61,316 nucleotides of DNA, from NCBI GenBank assembly GCA_015499995.1, contig JADNRV010000291.1, forward strand, positions 1-61,316, in the 5' to 3' direction. Shown piece by piece: positions 58,295 to 61,316 of this stretch (its first letter is position 1; each line of letters begins with the position of its first letter). The position numbers were made by a program, and so were the translations under genes. This DNA is from Flammula alnicola (taxonomy: Eukaryota; Basidiomycota; Agaricomycetes; Agaricales; Strophariaceae). The notes under the pieces were generated by a model. The model worked only from the letters and a program-made list of their open reading frames with translations. It did not search any database and was not told the origin of the DNA.

Positions 58295-60612
58295 TCAAGT
58301 GAATACTTGGGGAGGCAAAGCGTCGTAGATCGGGCAGAGGTTATCCCAAGCAGCTGAAAACCACGATTAAGTTCAATGAGTAAAAAAGAGATGAAGCATG
58401 GATTTACTGGGAGGGTTACTGGCTGCGATCTTAGGCACATCCTCCGCCATGACGACTGCCAGGCCGCTGCGGGTAGAAAACTCATCAGATAATTCTAAGT
58501 AATACATATCACGAGGGACTTACAGAGCGAGATGCCAATCAATGTGACTATAGAACAGCATTGCATTAGGTGAGAACCGGTAGAACGCGCGACAAATTCA
58601 AGACGAACCAATGCAAGATCCAAGGGCCAGAGTTGTCCGTCTGGAAGCGCATCGTGACGTTATCCCCTGCGAATCCTGAGCTCACGACGTCGCGTTGGAC
58701 GGGATTGACGTAGTTATACACTGAGCTTCCAGCACTCCGTACAACAGAGAACGTGTGCTAAGTGGCCATGTTAGAGAATTCAAACTTCCCATGATTTCGA
58801 ATAGACTTACTCCGTGAAGATGGATCGGATGCTATAAAGTTCTCCTTGTCAGTCCCGAAATGCGAAACAACAAAAATAGATCGTTCTTACAGGGCTGCCG
58901 ACGGCTCCGCCAGGAATGGATATTTCGATGACTTTGTTGGGAGGCAAAACATACACTGATCCCGGAGGAAGCAAGTCTTGAGCGGTTTGTGCGCCGCTCA
59001 TGATTTGGAGCAAAACCGGAACGCTGGGCGGGATAAATGTAGCTCCGTTTACCGTAAACTGAAGGGTTGTGAAATCAAATACGATGTCGAGATTGATGTT
59101 CACATCAGCAGCGCCGGGCGTAGCAATTCCAGGAGCGGCTGCGTTAACAAGGGGATGGAGATTTGTCTCGACCAACGGGTTCGTGCTCGACGAGTTTGTC
59201 GTCGGGTCGACGGTGGGCGCTTCCCAATAACGAAGAATCGCGGAATTAACACCGCCGTCGAAAGTAAGGGTGCCAGAATTGGGCAGGGCACGAACCCAGT
59301 AGTTCGAGACCGGCTGGTTGGTGTTCAAGACGAAAGAATAGCGCTGTCCAACGTAGATTTGGATAGAATCGACGGTGAGTGGCTGCACATTAACACCGTC
59401 AACTTCGATGATCGTCTAAATGAAAGACGCATCAACTCCCTTGCTTATTGTTCGCGATAAGTAGACTAAGAACTAACCAAGGTATGTCCATCAATTGAGA
59501 ACACATAGTTGGGATCACAGGAAATAGAAATCAGGCGGAATCGGTATCGCTTGTTTGGCAGGACCCTGATGACTGTGAGCGGGACGGTAGGTCCACCAGA
59601 ATAGCGGCCTTTTCCGTTAATGAGGGTTGCGTCTGCCGTGGGGACGAGACCGGCTGACGGGGCAGGTGTGTGATACCTAGAAACCCATGTCAGAATAAGC
59701 GCTGGGGTGAATATGTCCTCATACCAATCCGCGAGAGTGATGATGGTAGAGTCTGTCACCGAAAATAAGAAGATGAGATCACGGAGATTTAAAAAAGTAT
59801 GTTATCGTCTCACCATCATCGAAGTCATATCTGACAGAAAATGAGGGTATCAATTCAAGAATACCAAGATAGCAATTTGTTATATTCTGACGTACTTGGA
59901 TCGGTGAGGGTCGTGTGGGTCATACACAACAAGCGGACCTCTGAGGCCGTCGCAGTACTGCGTAGCTAAATAGGATGTCGGAGATGAGAACTCGGTATGA
60001 CATGACAGTGATCTTGATGTAACTTACAATGATGTGAATGGTACCAGAATGTCCCTGCTTGGTCTGGGACTGAGAACTGGTACAAGAAGGAGTGTCCCGG
60101 AGCGATAGGACACTGTGTAACGCCGACTGGACCGTCGGCCCAACTGCTTCCTTCTTGGAACAAGCCATGCCAATGCTATGCATAACGAGGAAATGTTAAC
60201 CGGTGACGCGTAGGAGCCTCCAAATAAGACTTACGATACTAGTACTCGTCAACATGGCCGTGTCGGTCAATTCGTCGACCACATTCAGATGGAATGTGCT
60301 GCCCTAATTTTTAACGAGGCTTCAATGCTAAGACAGTGGAATTGCAATGCTAATAAACATACCTTCAAGCCAGTAATAAGGGGACCGGGAAACGCCACTG
60401 AGCTCTCGGTGCCTCCGGCAAGGACGGTCCTAAGAGTTGCATGAGAGCATTTTTTATAGAGGTAGGTCAACGTTTATGGAAAGCAACATACGTGCGATTA
60501 AAGCCATCGGGTTGGATGTATTTGTTCTTGATGTATAAGTTAGCGTTGGGGCTATAGAAGCATAAGCGCCCACGACGACAGAGAGTCCGACAAGGGCTGA
60601 GAGTGAGAGCAT
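58295..60612 (-). pseudogene. Laccase (multicopper oxidase), one frame break after the signal peptide
   Basis: Fourteen exons: 60492-60612, 60363-60429, 60235-60303, 60028-60175, 59896-59965, 59814-59830, 59725-59752, 59478-59676, 58891-59415, 58811-58831, 58609-58757, 58524-58547, 58408-58466 and 58295-58353. All but one junction are in phase. Copper ligand motifs are complete: [32 protein letters not shown] and HCHIDWHL. With one extra base the product is 518 aa, the usual laccase length. The break lies at the GGGG run 60548-60551, between the signal peptide (MLSLSALVGLSVVVGAYAS) and NANLYIKNKYIQPDGFNR. It oxidises phenols with reduction of O2, in lignin breakdown or pigment formation. All four cupredoxin/copper motif regions survive, so an assembly error is quite possible. 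Confidence 0.9.
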
Positions 60613-61244
60613 TTCTTCTCAGACTTGCAAATGTTGCGTTGGAACAACCTAAAATCACCCAAGAGACATGATGGTTTTATATCATTGTGTTGGACCCATT
60701 GGGGAATGATTTTTATCCAGAGTTCGGGAGTACGAAACAGACTGTCTGTCTATTCCAGGGGTGACGAGATATCTACGATGAAAAGCTTCCTTGCCGTTCA
60801 TCAGATGCATTCGTCCTTGTCAGAATGTGACTAGACAAGGAGCATTACCTTAAAGAACAGCTTTGTCATTGAAATGAGGTCAAACGCACAGATGATGAAC
60901 CGAAACCAATTCCATTAAGATGATAAATGGAAAATGCTACTGATTTGGCTGTGTGAGACTTCCACGGTAAGCATCCCAGAGTCATTTGAGCGATCTAGGT
61001 ACAGTAAGCAGATGAAATCTCGTAATCGGGGAAATTTGTGAAATATACGCAATGTTTTCTCCATCGAATTTCCCCCGACGTCGCGGAGCGCATAACTGCG
61101 CATAACTGCAGGAAATTAACATCAGGATTCAAATTATCTTTTAAACCATAATTACTCACCAAGTAGGAACTGTGGAGCTCTGGACCTTGATATAAACCGC
61201 CTCTCTAACTTCGGACGTTTAGGTTACATTCCCCACCCACCATC
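60613..61244. promoter_or_regulatory. Divergent promoter between laccase and next secreted protein gene
   Basis: 630 bp between two divergent starts of secreted proteins. GATATAAACCGCC (61187-61199) near the plus-strand start may be its TATA region. No gene. Confidence 0.4.
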
Positions 61245-61316
61245 ATGCAGTTCAAATCCATCCTTTTCGTAGTCTGCCCAGTCATCTGTCATGGCGGTAA
61301 GTAAAACAGTACTGCG
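61245..61316 (+). CDS. First exon of a secreted protein, truncated by the window
   Basis: The ATG at 61245 opens MQFKSILFVVCPVICHGG, a signal peptide, followed by a GTAAGT donor at 61297. The rest is outside the window. Confidence 0.55.

Noticed and set aside
1..61316. CRISPR arrays, bacterial operons, ribosome binding sites, tRNA or rRNA genes
   Set aside because: The window is eukaryotic with spliced genes. No regular spacer arrays and no convincing tRNA or rRNA sequence was recognised by eye.

Overview
This window looks like nuclear DNA of a mushroom-forming basidiomycete (Agaricomycetes). The genes are cut by many short (about 40-70 bp) GT..AG introns. The gene set fits such a fungus: a fungal P-type H+-ATPase, a 14-exon laccase, trichodiene-synthase-like terpene synthases, a MYND protein, a Polo kinase and an HMG-box factor. 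All exon models were spliced by hand from the sequence. No database search was run, so family names rest on recognised motifs.

Layout. 1-5.5 kb: edge of an unknown gene, a 267-bp tandem duplication, a frame-broken MYND gene and an AGC-like kinase with N-terminal hydrophobic segments. 6.2-9.5 kb: plasma-membrane H+-ATPase (minus strand). 10.4-13.0 kb: three tandem minus-strand genes for charged coiled-coil proteins. 13.4-14.7 kb: a conserved-looking 345-aa unknown protein. 16.5-17.2 kb: a Vps68-like membrane protein. 19.0-20.4 kb: terpene synthase 1.

21.0-29.6 kb is a young, complete but non-autonomous LTR retrotransposon. It has 1443-bp LTRs with 7 differences, a gag with a zinc knuckle, and a pol that stops near its start. 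The missing pol is replaced by about 3.5 kb of foreign sequence that contains an intact-looking four-exon gene on the opposite strand. A 12-copy, about 70-bp hairpin minisatellite abuts its 3' LTR. 30.5-34.9 kb is decayed, duplicated sequence with a complete 411-bp hAT-type MITE (8-bp target duplication).

34.9-43.1 kb: Polo kinase and HMG-box factor. 44.0-45.3 kb: F-box pseudogene. 45.3-46.5 kb: terpene synthase 2, an inverted duplicate of synthase 1. 46.5-50.6 kb: gene-poor. 50.6-51.2 kb: the most unusual gene, a secreted precursor made of about eight short units each ending in W-K/R-R, a typical Kex2-processed repeat peptide precursor, broken by one frameshift. 52.7-54.5 kb: dihydrofolate synthase. 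55.0-57.5 kb: frame-broken secreted carboxylesterase. 58.3-60.6 kb: laccase with one frame break. 61.2 kb: start of a secreted protein.

The housekeeping genes (ATPase, Polo kinase, Fol3, Vps68, HMG, AGC kinase) are all open. The accessory genes (MYND, F-box, esterase, laccase, repeat peptide) carry single-base breaks, mostly at short homopolymers. Either accessory genes are decaying or the assembly has residual homopolymer errors.
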